A stretch of DNA of 49,126 bases from Nitrospira sp. UBA5698 (GTDB lineage: Bacteria > Nitrospirota > Nitrospiria > Nitrospirales > Nitrospiraceae): contig DIHK01000039.1 in the NCBI GenBank assembly GCA_002420115.1, forward strand, positions 1-49,126. The letters run 5' to 3'. This document shows, in pieces, positions 1 to 8,736 of this stretch. Both the position numbers and the translations under genes were made by a program. Position 1 is the first letter of the stretch. Each line of letters starts with the position of its first letter. The notes beneath the pieces are model-generated. The model was not told the DNA's origin, did not search any database, and was given only the letters and a program-made list of their open reading frames with translations.

Positions 1-87
1 TCCCTCGACGAGGTGGAGGAGGCGATTGCGCCGTTGAAATCCCGCATCGCCGAATTGGAAGCGCAGCTCAGCTCAGTTCGAGCGTAG
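1..87 (+). CDS. C-terminal end of an unidentified coiled-coil protein (partial)
   Basis: An open frame runs from the first base to a TAG at 85-87, giving 28 residues; the start lies outside the window. The visible residues are acidic and heptad-like (DEVEEAIAPLKSRIAELEAQL), which suggests the end of a coiled coil. There is too little to name a family. The next gene begins 57 bases downstream on the same strand, so read-through is possible. Confidence 0.55.
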   Translation, partial: SLDEVEEAIAPLKSRIAELEAQLSSVRA

Positions 88-144
88 AAGCGCGGTGGAT
101 GCGATCGGGATTCCGTCGCTGCCAATGTAGAGGAGACAGATCCC

Positions 145-1389
145 ATGCAGAGTATTTCACGTCGAAGGTTTTTGAAGCTCACGACTGTCGCGGGTAGCGC
201 GTTCGCGTTCGGAGGCTTGACCGACTTACTCCAGTCCTCAAGGTCAGGAGCAATCGCCCATGCCTCAGAACCGATCAAGGTCGGGATCATCGATCCGCTC
301 TCTGGTCCGTACAGCACGTCCTCCATTCACGACGTACATGGCGCAACGGTGGCGGTGGAGCGCTTCAACAAGAGCGGCGGAGTGTTGGGACGACCGGTGA
401 GACTTGTGGAGGCCGATGATGCCTCGAATGTCCGGACAGGGCTCAAGGCTGCCTCCAAACTTATCAAAGAAGACCGTGTGGACTGCTTGATGGGGACCTT
501 GAATGGAGAGGTCGCCCTTGCAGTCGCCGATCTCGCGAAAGCGGAACACAGACTCTTCATGGTGACCGGGTCGCATGTCCCGGAGTTGACGGGAGTCGGA
601 TGCAACTCGCACACCTTCATGTTCATGCCGAACGCTCGGATGTTGTCCAAAGCTGTCACACCCCATCTCGTGAAGGCTTATGGGAAGCGTTGGTTCATGG
701 TCACTGCCGAAGCGATGGATGGTCGAGCGGCGGAACAGGCTATGACCGATGCGCTCTTGGCCGAGGGTGGTGACGTGCTCGACTCGCTCAGTACGCCCTT
801 CGGGACCACTGACTTCACAAGCGCGATGGCCCAGGCCAAGACGGCGAAACCCAGTGCCGTGATTCTGAATCTCTATGGCTGGGATCTCGTTCATGCCCTG
901 AAGGCCTACAGCAAACTTGAGCTGGCCAAAGAACAGATCGGTGTCGGTGGGATGATCAGCGGCGAACAGATTGGGCGCCCGCTTGGCTATGCCGACCATG
1001 CCGGCATCTGGGGTTTGATCTGGGATCCGAAAATTCCGAGTGAAAGTTCTCATCGGTTCATTCAAGCGGTGATCGACAAGTACAACCACACGCCGACCTC
1101 CCGCTGCTACCACGGCTATGTGGCCATGACGCAAATCTTGGAGGCGATGCAACGGGCCGGCACGACTGAAACAGGGGCCGTGATCAAGGTGCTCGAAGGA
1201 CATGCCTTCGACGGGTTGAAGCAGGGCCGCTCCTACTTCCGTGCATCGGACCACCAGCATGTTCAGGATGTGCTGGTTGGAAGGGCCTATGGCAAGGAGC
1301 TGGGGCTGGGGCACTACCAACTATTAGCTACGGTCCCGGGCGATGCGGGTGCGAGCCCACCCGATCAGTCTCAATGTCGGCTTTCGTAA
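145..1389 (+). CDS. TAT-exported ABC-type substrate-binding protein (Peripla_BP_6, UrtA/AmiC-like)
   Basis: A 414-residue periplasmic binding protein of the branched-chain amino acid/urea/amide class. The N-terminus has a twin-arginine motif (SRRRFLK, residues 5-11) and a hydrophobic stretch, so export by TAT in folded form is likely. The mature part starts with the family signature IKVGIIDPLSGPYSTSS and keeps the two-lobe Peripla_BP_6 layout to about residue 385. A GGAG lies 9 bases before the ATG. No permease or ATPase gene lies beside it; the followers on the same strand are a small membrane protein, an alpha/beta hydrolase and an SDR. It may therefore serve a distant transporter or act as a sensor. 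The ligand cannot be read from sequence; urea, short amides or amino acids are the family precedents. Confidence 0.85.
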   Translation: MQSISRRRFLKLTTVAGSAFAFGGLTDLLQSSRSGAIAHASEPIKVGIIDPLSGPYSTSSIHDVHGATVAVERFNKSGGVLGRPVRLVEADDASNVRTGLKAASKLIKEDRVDCLMGTLNGEVALAVADLAKAEHRLFMVTGSHVPELTGVGCNSHTFMFMPNARMLSKAVTPHLVKAYGKRWFMVTAEAMDGRAAEQAMTDALLAEGGDVLDSLSTPFGTTDFTSAMAQAKTAKPSAVILNLYGWDLVHALKAYSKLELAKEQIGVGGMISGEQIGRPLGYADHAGIWGLIWDPKIPSESSHRFIQAVIDKYNHTPTSRCYHGYVAMTQILEAMQRAGTTETGAVIKVLEGHAFDGLKQGRSYFRASDHQHVQDVLVGRAYGKELGLGHYQLLATVPGDAGASPPDQSQCRLS

Positions 1390-1434
1390 GCGCTCACGAT
1401 GGCCCTGGGTCGGTATCACAAAGGAGGATCGAAC

Positions 1435-1857
1435 ATGAACAGGACAACGTCATCACGTTCTCAACTGCGAAATCCATTGTCGTTTTTCACGGAGTTGTTG
1501 GACCAGCCGGCCTGGATTGCGGGCTGGGTCTTTGCCTTGATGGTGATCAATATGGCCAGCCTGGCATTCTGGAGCGAACCGCTGGCCAAACTCATCTTGG
1601 TCACTTTTATGCTGTCGGCCATGTTGATGATGGGGCTGTATGCGGTATTCGGTTTCGAACGGATCCTCGGCTTGGGACACGTATTTTGGATTCCCTTGCT
1701 GGGGTATCTCATCATTCAACTTCAACAGACCGAGGGGCCGTTTGCCGGCTATCTTCTCGTGCTGTCCCTCACCATCGGGATCTCCTTGATCTTCGATATC
1801 CGTGATGTGTGGATCTATCTGTCATCCAAACGGGCGCAGCATGAGGTTGTTGCTTGA
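1435..1857 (+). CDS. small four-helix inner-membrane protein, function unknown
   Basis: A 140-residue protein. I chose the ATG at 1435 because AAAGGAGG sits just upstream; a longer in-frame start at 1399 has no such site. About four hydrophobic segments are visible: roughly residues 25-45, 47-70, 75-95 and 100-120. They are followed by a short basic tail. No catalytic motif is seen and I recognise no family. It sits 45 bases after the substrate-binding protein and 29 bases before the hydrolase, so it is probably cotranscribed. It is too short and lacks the motifs of an ABC permease. Confidence 0.75.
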   Translation: MNRTTSSRSQLRNPLSFFTELLDQPAWIAGWVFALMVINMASLAFWSEPLAKLILVTFMLSAMLMMGLYAVFGFERILGLGHVFWIPLLGYLIIQLQQTEGPFAGYLLVLSLTIGISLIFDIRDVWIYLSSKRAQHEVVA

Positions 1858-1886
1858 CGCCATTTTAAGAAAGGAGCGTCGCGATC

Positions 1887-2720
1887 ATGACACATTCTTC
1901 GAGGGCCATCTTAGGCCATACGACTCATGGGCAAGGCAGCGAGAACGTGCTGTTGTTGCATCACTGGATGGGTGATGCGGAAAGTTACGATCCTCTGATT
2001 CCTTATCTCAACTCAGATCGCTACACCTATGTATTCGCGGATCTGCGAGGCTATGGAACGTCTCGACATCTCACCGGCGCCTACACGGTAGACGAGGTGG
2101 CGGCGGACGCGTTTCATCTGGCCGATAGCCTTGGCTGGACAGATTTTCACCTCATCGGTCACTCGATGTCCGGAATGGTGATGCAACGCATGATCCTCGA
2201 TGACTGGCTCTCGGGTAGGAAGCGCATCAAGAGCGCTGTTGGAATCACGCCGGTGTCAGCGGATGGGTACCCTGCCGACGAGGGAACCAAGAAATTTCTC
2301 TGGGACTTGATTCACCAGCGTGAACTGTCGGAACAGGGTCTCTTGATGCTGACAGGGCAACGACTTTCCCCTGTTTGGGCGCGCTCGCGAGCGACCAGGC
2401 ATCTCCAGACCTCTACGAAGGAAGCCGTTCAGGGCTATTACCGGATGTGGTTGGAAACCGACTTTTCTGAGGAGGTCCGCGGAGCCAAGGTCGGCACCCC
2501 GGTGCTGGTGATCGGTGGGCGTCAGGATCTTCCCGGTTTTCAGGAGGAGCATCTGAGAAAAACGTTGGGGGCCTGGTTCCCGAATGCAGAGCTCACCTTC
2601 ATCACGGATAGCGGCCACTTCCCGATGGACGAGACGCCGGTCTATCTCGCTAGCATTCTCGAACATTTCCTCGACGCCCATCGCGGTGCCTGCCATGACG
2701 GACAGGCGCAGAGGCATTAA
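1887..2720 (+). CDS. alpha/beta hydrolase fold protein
   Basis: A 277-residue alpha/beta hydrolase. Visible elements in order: the oxyanion region HHWMGD (about 25-30), the strand/loop FADLRGYGTS (50-59), the nucleophile elbow GHSMSG with Ser93, the acid region VIGGRQDLPG, and the catalytic His in the late motif DSGHFPMDE. The triad is therefore complete. There is no signal peptide, so it acts in the cytoplasm. AAGGAG lies 10 bases before the ATG. The substrate is unknown; esterase, C-C hydrolase and haloperoxidase-like members share these motifs. Its place behind an ABC binding protein and before an SDR suggests a catabolic pair in which an ester or amide is cleaved and the product oxidised. 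Confidence 0.85.
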   Translation: MTHSSRAILGHTTHGQGSENVLLLHHWMGDAESYDPLIPYLNSDRYTYVFADLRGYGTSRHLTGAYTVDEVAADAFHLADSLGWTDFHLIGHSMSGMVMQRMILDDWLSGRKRIKSAVGITPVSADGYPADEGTKKFLWDLIHQRELSEQGLLMLTGQRLSPVWARSRATRHLQTSTKEAVQGYYRMWLETDFSEEVRGAKVGTPVLVIGGRQDLPGFQEEHLRKTLGAWFPNAELTFITDSGHFPMDETPVYLASILEHFLDAHRGACHDGQAQRH

Positions 2721-2818
2721 GGACCCGGTACTCAACGCGGTGTAGCGGTCCATCGTTCATCATTCATCAAGGTATCGAGTCGTCTCTTGACTGAGGCCCT
2801 GTTCATGGGAGGTCATCA

Positions 2819-3586
2819 ATGAAACAGTCGAATCACCCCGTCGCCCTCATCGTGGGAGGATCCAGCGGAATCGGTCTTGCCACCGCAAAGCGCTTGTTGG
2901 AACGTCACATCCCGGTCACGATCGTCGGCAAGTCACAAGACAAACTGGAGGCGGCAGTGCGCGAGCTGTCAACGCTTGGAGCCGTCGAAGCATTTGCCGC
3001 CGACTTGTACGTGCCGAATGATGTCCAGCGTATTCTTGCGTTTGCCGAGCACCACAGTCGCCATATCAAATACTTGGTGAATGCGGCGGGATACTTCAAG
3101 CCCACCCCGTTTTTTGATCACACCCCCGAGAACTACGACAGGTATCTGAATCTGAATCGAGCCCTCTTCTTCATTTCGCAGGCCGTCGCTAGGAACATGG
3201 CGGCGAACGGCGGTGGTTCGATTGTGCATATCGGCTCTATGTGGGCGCGACAAGCGATTAAGGCGACGCCGTCCTCGGCCTATTCCATGGCGAAAGCAGG
3301 ATTGCATGCGCTCACCCAACACATGGCGATGGAGTTGGCTGACCACAATATCCGCGTCAACGCCGTGTCACCGGCCGTGGTGCACACTCCGATTTACCAG
3401 GCCTTCATCGAACCCAGCCAACTTGACAAGACGTTAGCCTCCTTCAACGGGTTTCACCCGATCGGCCGAATCGGCACGGCTGAGGATGTCGCTCGGACCA
3501 TCACATTCCTATTGAGCGACGATGCAGCCTGGGTGACCGGCGCGATTTGGGACGTGGATGGTGGCGTGATGGCGGGACGCAACTAA
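2819..3586 (+). CDS. short-chain dehydrogenase/reductase (SDR)
   Basis: A 255-residue classical SDR that oxidises or reduces a carbonyl/alcohol with NAD(P)(H). The Rossmann motif GGSSGIG is at about residues 13-19, the structural motif NAAG near 88-91, the catalytic Ser in HIGSMWA near 138, and the YSMAK motif near 156-160. The C-terminus ends in the common WVTGAIWDVDGG form. GGGAGG lies just upstream of the ATG. A 98-base gap separates it from the hydrolase on the same strand, so they may share a transcript. The substrate is not identifiable. Membership of the family is certain. Confidence 0.9.
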   Translation: MKQSNHPVALIVGGSSGIGLATAKRLLERHIPVTIVGKSQDKLEAAVRELSTLGAVEAFAADLYVPNDVQRILAFAEHHSRHIKYLVNAAGYFKPTPFFDHTPENYDRYLNLNRALFFISQAVARNMAANGGGSIVHIGSMWARQAIKATPSSAYSMAKAGLHALTQHMAMELADHNIRVNAVSPAVVHTPIYQAFIEPSQLDKTLASFNGFHPIGRIGTAEDVARTITFLLSDDAAWVTGAIWDVDGGVMAGRN

Positions 3587-3671
3587 TCAGCTGCGGGAAA
3601 GAAAACCCCTGTTCAGACTGGAGAACTCACTGGTATTTATTTTCAAGCAGCGCTGGCGGTCCGAACCGCAT

Positions 3672-4490
3672 TCACGATTGTGTACGGCTTGCGTACCGTC
3701 CCAACTGCGTCACGAAGGGGAAGCGGAGCATCATGAAGAGGTTCAGGCAGACCGGCGGACCAAGATGCTCCAAGCCGATCTTCATGCCGGTCTGTCCCAA
3801 AGCCGGTTGGGGACAATAGGTGCCGAACAGGCGATCCCACCAGGGCACGTTGAATCCGTAGTTGCTGTTGGTTTCTCGCACATCCGTCGAATGGTGAATT
3901 CGATGCATGTCCGGCGTGACGATGAACCACCGGAGCACCCGATCGAGGGCTAGAGGCATCCGAACATTGCTGTGGTTGAACAGGGCCGTGCTGTTGAGGA
4001 CGACCTCGAAGATCACGACCGCAAGCGGAGCTACTCCGAGCACGAGGACCGACAGGGTCTTCACTCCCGTTGAGATGACGATTTCCACTGGGTGAAAACG
4101 CACCCCGCTGGACACATCCAGGTCCAGGTCGGAGTGATGCATCATGTGGAAGCGCCACAAGATCGGCACGTAATGAAAGACTTGATGTTGCCAATAGATG
4201 ATGAAATCAAGCGCGACAATCGCCAGGGCGACTTTGAGCCAGGCCGGTCCTTCGACCCAGTTCAGGAGTCCCCAGCTATGATCCTGCGCCATCGCCGCCG
4301 TTGCCACGACGCCGCCCATGAACAGCAGTCGGGCGATGACTGTGTTCAAGACTACGATCGTTAAATTGCCGCCCCAACGACAGAGCTTCGAGGCCGTCAG
4401 CTTCCGCCGTGGCGCCAGCACTTCCCACGTCGCCATCACGCCGAGGACAGACACGTACGACCCAATCCGAATGAGATCTACAGCTTCCAT
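3672..4490 (-). CDS. sterol desaturase / fatty acid hydroxylase family membrane protein
   Basis: A 272-residue membrane di-iron oxygenase family protein. Hydrophobic segments lie at the N-terminus, around residues 42-65, 85-100 and 135-165. The histidine clusters that bind the two irons are present: HQVFH near 102-106, HMMHH near 115-119, and HRIHH near 198-202. Length and layout fit the FA_hydroxylase family, which hydroxylates or desaturates lipids, carotenoids or sterol-like compounds. It is convergent with the SDR and divergent from the bufferin operon, so it is a single-gene unit. The lipid substrate is unknown. Confidence 0.85.
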   Translation of the reverse strand: MEAVDLIRIGSYVSVLGVMATWEVLAPRRKLTASKLCRWGGNLTIVVLNTVIARLLFMGGVVATAAMAQDHSWGLLNWVEGPAWLKVALAIVALDFIIYWQHQVFHYVPILWRFHMMHHSDLDLDVSSGVRFHPVEIVISTGVKTLSVLVLGVAPLAVVIFEVVLNSTALFNHSNVRMPLALDRVLRWFIVTPDMHRIHHSTDVRETNSNYGFNVPWWDRLFGTYCPQPALGQTGMKIGLEHLGPPVCLNLFMMLRFPFVTQLGRYASRTQS

Positions 4491-4922
4491 CGACCTAGCC
4501 TCCTCTCGCCAAAATTCAGTTCATCAGGCGAGCATACTCCTGTTTCAAACAGTCAGAGGCACAAAATGTTGAATGGATTCAGGCGGACCGAACAATCCGA
4601 ATCGAAAGAGACAATGGTGCATGGAACCGGTTCGGTGTCACGACGAGAGCCGTTTCCGCGTGGGATCATCGCAAGGTCCGAGTCTGGACCGTGGTCATCG
4701 ATTTTTCAGGATTTGTAAGCCGCCTCACAGCGGGATGTTAGCTCGATCCGTAGGATGTGAGCGTGTCACTGTGTTCTGAAGCCACACTCGGTCGGGAATA
4801 TGACGTTCTCGCATTGCAGAAAGGAGGGGACTTGTTGAGTAGGTGGTGACAGACGGTGGACAAAAGCTAGTTCACGAGGTCAACAAGAGCGCCGTTTCAA
4901 CAACTCTTAACAGGAGAATTAC
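4491..4922. promoter_or_regulatory. divergent intergenic region, bufferin operon / desaturase
   Basis: This 432-base stretch separates two divergent genes and holds no convincing coding region. A 68-codon frame at 4573-4779 has no ribosome site and no protein-like composition. It contains one Crp-type palindrome (4714-4729) and, 27 bases on, a second dyad TGTGA-N5-TCACT (4756-4770). The bufA ribosome site AGGAG lies six bases before its ATG. I could not fix -35/-10 boxes. Confidence 0.5.
4714..4729. promoter_or_regulatory. Crp/Fnr-type operator TGTAA-N6-TCACA
   Basis: TGTAAgccgccTCACA matches the TGTRA-N6-TYACA class shared by six intergenic sites in this window. It lies 194 bases before bufA and 224 before the desaturase start, so either could be controlled. 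A neighbouring imperfect dyad follows at 4756-4770. Confidence 0.55.
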
Positions 4923-5255
4923 ATGAACGCGAAGACGAAGAAAACCGCCGTGATCCATTCTGCATTGTTGGTTGCATTGAGCATCGCCGGCACTCAGGCA
5001 GCAAACGCTGAGCCCAAGGTCCCACAACTTCCGTCTGGTTGGGAAGCGTGCGGCGGGATCGCCAAGGCCGGCATGAACGATTGTGCCGTGAGAACCAGCC
5101 TCCATGCCTGTGCAGGCATGGCGAAATCCGACAACGAGGCCGATTCGTATGTGTTCCTGCCGAAAGGCTTGTGCGCCAAGGTCGCGAAGGGCACCGTGCT
5201 CGCCATCACGAAAGAAGATATGGCCAAGATGAAAGAAGAAATGAAGAAGATGTAG
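4923..5255 (+). CDS. bufA: bufferin precursor peptide BufA1 (DUF2282 family)
   Basis: A 110-residue precursor with a Sec signal peptide and probable cleavage after ANA (about residue 29). The core has four cysteines at 43, 54, 63 and 84, in the DUF2282 spacing: WEACGG, NDC, HACAG and LCAK. In characterised bufferins these cysteines are modified by the BufBC enzyme pair and the exported peptide binds copper. The tail is rich in Lys, Glu and Met (residues 97-110), which is longer and more charged than in many members. AGGAG precedes the ATG by six bases. BufB, BufC and DoxX follow with little or no spacing, which supports the identification. Confidence 0.88.
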   Translation: MNAKTKKTAVIHSALLVALSIAGTQAANAEPKVPQLPSGWEACGGIAKAGMNDCAVRTSLHACAGMAKSDNEADSYVFLPKGLCAKVAKGTVLAITKEDMAKMKEEMKKM

Positions 5256-5266
5256 GACGGACATCG

Positions 5267-6112
5267 ATGTCACAACTGGTTGCCACTCCGATCCCGGCGC
5301 ACGCCGGGATCGGGCTTCGATCACAACATTATCGAGAGATCCTGGAGGAGCCACCTCCAGTTGCATGGATGGAGGCCCATCCGGAGAACTACTTCGGTGA
5401 AGGAGGCGCACCGCTTCGCATCCTTGAGCGCGTCAGATCCCAGTACCCGCTCAGCTTTCACGGAGTCGGACTCTCGTTGGGTGCCACGGACCCGATCGAC
5501 TCGACCCATCTTCGTAAACTGAAGGCACTGCTCGATCGTTTCCAACCGACGTTCGTGTCGGAGCATCTGTCGTGGAGTTCCGTCGATGGTCGCTTCTTCA
5601 ACGATTTGTTGCCGCTCCCGTATACAGAAGAAAGCTTGAACCATGTCTGCGCCAGGATCGACGAAGTTCAAACAGAGTTGCAGAGGTCTATCCTCATTGA
5701 AAATGTCACTCGGTACCTGACCTGGCGAGATTCGACAATTCCGGAGGGTGAGTTCATGGCTGAAGTCGTGAGGCGAACCGGCTGCGGGATTCTGTTGGAT
5801 CTCAACAATCTCTACGTCAATGCCGTGAATTTCCACCTGGACCCAGTAAAGTTTATGGATGCAATTCAGCCCGATGCCGTGCAAGAGATCCATCTGGCGG
5901 GTTTCGATCACGTCGGAAGATGGCTGGTCGATACGCATGGCCAGGCTGTGTATCCGGAGGTCTGGAGTCTGTACGAGTGGGCCCTTCACCACTTCGGTCC
6001 ACGACCAACGTTGATTGAATGGGATACGAATCTGCCGCCGCTGGCCGTGTTGCTGGAGCAAGCCTCACAGGCCAATGCCATGCTCGGAGCCTGTTATGCC
6101 ACGCCTGCATGA
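5267..6112 (+). CDS. bufB: MNIO family oxidase BufB (DUF692), bufferin maturation
   Basis: A 281-residue TIM-barrel multinuclear non-heme iron enzyme (DUF692/MNIO). I chose the ATG at 5267, eleven bases after bufA, because it has AGGACGG upstream and yields the standard start of the family. Metal-ligand motifs appear in order: MEAHPENYF, FHGVGLS, SEHLSW, IENVTRY, LLDLNNLYVN, IHLAGFD, DTHG and the final IEWD. Known family members oxidise cysteines of the precursor to heterocycles with the help of a BufC partner, in the cytoplasm before export. Nothing essential looks missing. Confidence 0.93.
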   Translation: MSQLVATPIPAHAGIGLRSQHYREILEEPPPVAWMEAHPENYFGEGGAPLRILERVRSQYPLSFHGVGLSLGATDPIDSTHLRKLKALLDRFQPTFVSEHLSWSSVDGRFFNDLLPLPYTEESLNHVCARIDEVQTELQRSILIENVTRYLTWRDSTIPEGEFMAEVVRRTGCGILLDLNNLYVNAVNFHLDPVKFMDAIQPDAVQEIHLAGFDHVGRWLVDTHGQAVYPEVWSLYEWALHHFGPRPTLIEWDTNLPPLAVLLEQASQANAMLGACYATPA

Positions 6113-6869
6113 GCTACAACGCGCGTTCGCCTCTGCGATTGTTGAAGGGAAAGGCCTGCCGTCCGTCACCTCGCTGCAGGGTGGACCATCGTGGCGAAGC
6201 CTGGCCCTCTATCGCCGATTGATTCGACACAACTATATACAGGCATTGACGATCACCTACCCGGTGCTCCATCGCTTGATCGGCGGTCACTATTTCGGCG
6301 TGTTCGCACGCGGGTATCTGAAGCGGTATCCCTCGACGAGCGGCGATCTGTTTGCGTATGGGCAGCATTTCCCGCTCTTCCTCCGTCAACTTGAAAGCCC
6401 TCGTCTGCTTATCGAACTCGCGCGATTAGAATGGGTCTGCCACGAACTGCATCAAGCTGCCGACAGCCCGCTTCCTTCTCAAGAGTGGGTGAAGACTCTT
6501 GCCACGGTCGATCCCTCCTCTGTGACGTTCCGACTCAATCCGGCCGTGCGGCTGCTGCGATGCGCGCTGCCGGTCCATCGAGTTTGGCATGCACTCCAAC
6601 CGGAAGCCGATGGAGATGGGATCGACGGCCTGAGTCAGTCTTCTGAGGAGGGTGGTCTCCTTGTGACGAGAGCCGGTGGAAAGATTCATGTCAGGAGCCT
6701 CTCGCCCAAACAGTGGTGGCTGCTTCAGGCGGTGCGGGATCGAAAAACCGTGGCGGAAGTCGAGTGCATGGCGAGCGAGTTCATGCCTGACCTCAACCTT
6801 GCCCAGTTCTTGACCGGCCTATCCGATCCCGCTACGGGCCCGGTGTTTTCACTCGAGGTGCACACATGA
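6096..6869 (+). CDS. bufC: BufC, precursor-recognition partner of BufB (DUF2063-like)
   Basis: A 257-residue protein from the ATG at 6096, which overlaps the end of bufB by 17 bases; translation is probably coupled. The N-terminus (LHELQRAFASAIV, then SLALYRRLIRHNYIQAL, YPVLHRLIGGHYF) is the helical DUF2063 domain, which binds the precursor leader and presents it to the MNIO enzyme. The C-terminal part is a winged, RRE-like region and is less conserved. An alternative start at 6054 would add 14 residues inside bufB. Confidence 0.85.
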   Translation: MPRLHELQRAFASAIVEGKGLPSVTSLQGGPSWRSLALYRRLIRHNYIQALTITYPVLHRLIGGHYFGVFARGYLKRYPSTSGDLFAYGQHFPLFLRQLESPRLLIELARLEWVCHELHQAADSPLPSQEWVKTLATVDPSSVTFRLNPAVRLLRCALPVHRVWHALQPEADGDGIDGLSQSSEEGGLLVTRAGGKIHVRSLSPKQWWLLQAVRDRKTVAEVECMASEFMPDLNLAQFLTGLSDPATGPVFSLEVHT

Positions 6870-7387
6870 TTCACAAGAAGGAATGGTGGAGAGTAGTCCT
6901 CGATCATGTGGTGGCCTCGTACAGTCGAGTCGTCTGGGGCTTGGAGGCCTTGTTACCCCTCTTTGACGTGTCGGTCCGTCTGTACCTCGCGCATATCTTC
7001 TGGACAGGCGGGATGGTGAAGCTCTCCAGTTGGATATCGACGGTGATGCTCTTCACCATGGTCTACGATGTGCCGTTGTTGCCACCGGAGATGGCCGCCT
7101 ATGTGACGACCGCCGTCGAATTGGGCGGCTCGGTCCTGTTGGCGATCGGTCTGGCCGGTCGGTGGGCGGCCCTCTCGCTGTTCGGACTCAACATCGTCGC
7201 CTCGATCTCGTATGGACAAGTATCTGAAGCGGCGCTCCAAGAAGCGTTCTATGTGGGGGTCTTGTTCCTGTATTTCGTGTTGCACGGTCCTGGGCTTCTC
7301 TCCGCCGATGCCTTAGTGCAATATGTGGTACGACAGAAACAAACGTCCAACCATCTTGCACCGGTTGCGGCAACGAATGCACAGTAA
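6866..7387 (+). CDS. DoxX family membrane protein of the bufferin operon
   Basis: A 173-residue integral membrane protein with about four hydrophobic helices, of the DoxX family (signature RLYLAHIFWTGGMVKL, then ELGGSVLLAIGLAGRWAAL). It overlaps bufC by four bases (ATGA), so the four genes form one translationally coupled unit. DoxX proteins are frequent companions of bufferin and other MNIO operons; their role is thought to be quinone- or redox-linked, but is not settled. A sulfite dehydrogenase gene follows after 86 bases on the same strand. Confidence 0.87.
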   Translation: MIHKKEWWRVVLDHVVASYSRVVWGLEALLPLFDVSVRLYLAHIFWTGGMVKLSSWISTVMLFTMVYDVPLLPPEMAAYVTTAVELGGSVLLAIGLAGRWAALSLFGLNIVASISYGQVSEAALQEAFYVGVLFLYFVLHGPGLLSADALVQYVVRQKQTSNHLAPVAATNAQ

Positions 7388-7473
7388 GTGGTACGACAGA
7401 GAATCTCTTGTGTCGGCAGAGCGGAGACAGTCCTACTACCCGGCGCGGTGAATGAACGTGAGGCGGGAAGAAC

Positions 7474-8736
7474 ATGAATCCGTTCGACGGAGAGATGCGT
7501 ACCTCCTCAGAAGAGGGTACAGAGCAGGAAGCTCGGATTGATCGGCGAACATGGTTGACCGAGGTCGTATCTCTCGTGGGAGTCACTGCCGCCGGTTTGA
7601 TCACCCCCGCATTGCTTCCGGCTGAGGAGGGAGCGAGTCCCGCTCCTACCCATGTGCCGGGCCGCGGGCCTAGTCCTTATGGGTTGCGCGCAGAGGGAGA
7701 GACGGTCCAGCGCCTCACGACGGCCACCCATTCACTGACGCCCCACCAATCCCTGCACGGCATCATCACTCCGTCCGCACTGCATTTCGAGCGCCATCAT
7801 AACGGGGTGCCGTCCATCAATCCCGACCGCCACCGACTCATGATGCATGGACTGGTCGACCGGCCGCTCACGTTTGCGATGAATGATCTCGTACGCTTTC
7901 CCTCCGTCACACGCACATTGTTCATCGAATGTTCGGGGAATTCAGGACACGAGTGGAAAGGGCCGACCGGCAAGACGGTGCAGGAGACGCACGGGTTGAT
8001 GAGCACGAGCGAATGGACCGGCGTGCCGCTCGCGACGGTGTTGGCAGAGTCAGGTGTCAAACCGGATGCATCCTGGGTTCTGGCTGAAGGCAGCGATGCC
8101 GCCGCCATGACACGCAGCCTGCCGTTGACAGAGGTGTTGAAAGACGCGCTGCTCTGCTATGCGCAAAATGGTGAGGCGCTCAGGCCGGAGCAGGGCTATC
8201 CGCTCAGGTTGGTGATTCCGGGTTGGGAAGGCAATACCTGTATCAAGTGGATCAGGCGGATCAAACTCGGCACGGCGCCCTTCATGACACGAGAGGAAAC
8301 CAGTCGCTATACCGACCTCATGCCGGACGGCAAGTCCAGACAGTTTACGTTCGTGATGGAAGCCAAATCAGTGATCACCAGTCCGTCGGGTGGCCAGAGG
8401 ATCGAGCCGGGCTTCGTCGAGATTCGAGGGCTGGCCTGGAGCGGTCTAGGGTCCGTAAGAGCAGTGGATGTGAGCGCGGACGGAGGGCGGACCTGGCATC
8501 CTACGCAGCTACAAGCACCGGTGCTTCCACGGTGCCACACGCGATTTCGGTTCGGATGGCATTGGAACGGAGACGAGACGATCATCCAAAGCCGCTGCAC
8601 CGATGAGACGGGCTATGTCCAGCCGACCCGGACGGCGCTCGTGGCAAGCAGAGGAACCCACTCGTTCTACCACTACAACGCGATTCACAGCTGGAAGATT
8701 GATCGACAAGGGAATGTGACCAATGTGTCGGTCTAG
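7474..8736 (+). CDS. soxC: sulfite dehydrogenase molybdopterin subunit (SoxC-like)
   Basis: A 420-residue molybdenum enzyme of the sulfite oxidase family. The N-terminus has a twin-arginine motif (DRRTWL, residues 23-28) and a hydrophobic stretch, so TAT export with cofactor is expected. The molybdenum-ligating cysteine is Cys153 in FIECSGNSGHEW. The C-terminal immunoglobulin-like dimerisation domain (about 290-420) is complete. SoxC removes electrons from sulfane sulfur or sulfite and passes them to a cytochrome, here the next gene, which overlaps by 14 bases. No soxXYZAB is in the window, so it may act as a stand-alone sulfite dehydrogenase. Confidence 0.88.
   Translation: MNPFDGEMRTSSEEGTEQEARIDRRTWLTEVVSLVGVTAAGLITPALLPAEEGASPAPTHVPGRGPSPYGLRAEGETVQRLTTATHSLTPHQSLHGIITPSALHFERHHNGVPSINPDRHRLMMHGLVDRPLTFAMNDLVRFPSVTRTLFIECSGNSGHEWKGPTGKTVQETHGLMSTSEWTGVPLATVLAESGVKPDASWVLAEGSDAAAMTRSLPLTEVLKDALLCYAQNGEALRPEQGYPLRLVIPGWEGNTCIKWIRRIKLGTAPFMTREETSRYTDLMPDGKSRQFTFVMEAKSVITSPSGGQRIEPGFVEIRGLAWSGLGSVRAVDVSADGGRTWHPTQLQAPVLPRCHTRFRFGWHWNGDETIIQSRCTDETGYVQPTRTALVASRGTHSFYHYNAIHSWKIDRQGNVTNVSV

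Noticed and set aside
265..1320. Long minus-strand open frame (351 codons) opposite the substrate-binding protein
   Set aside because: It is antisense to a gene with full family motifs, has no ribosome site and reads as low-information His/Arg-rich sequence; it is a GC-driven shadow frame.
4573..4779. Short plus-strand frame in the bufferin upstream region
   Set aside because: There is no ribosome site and no protein-like composition, and the Crp-type dyads overlap it.
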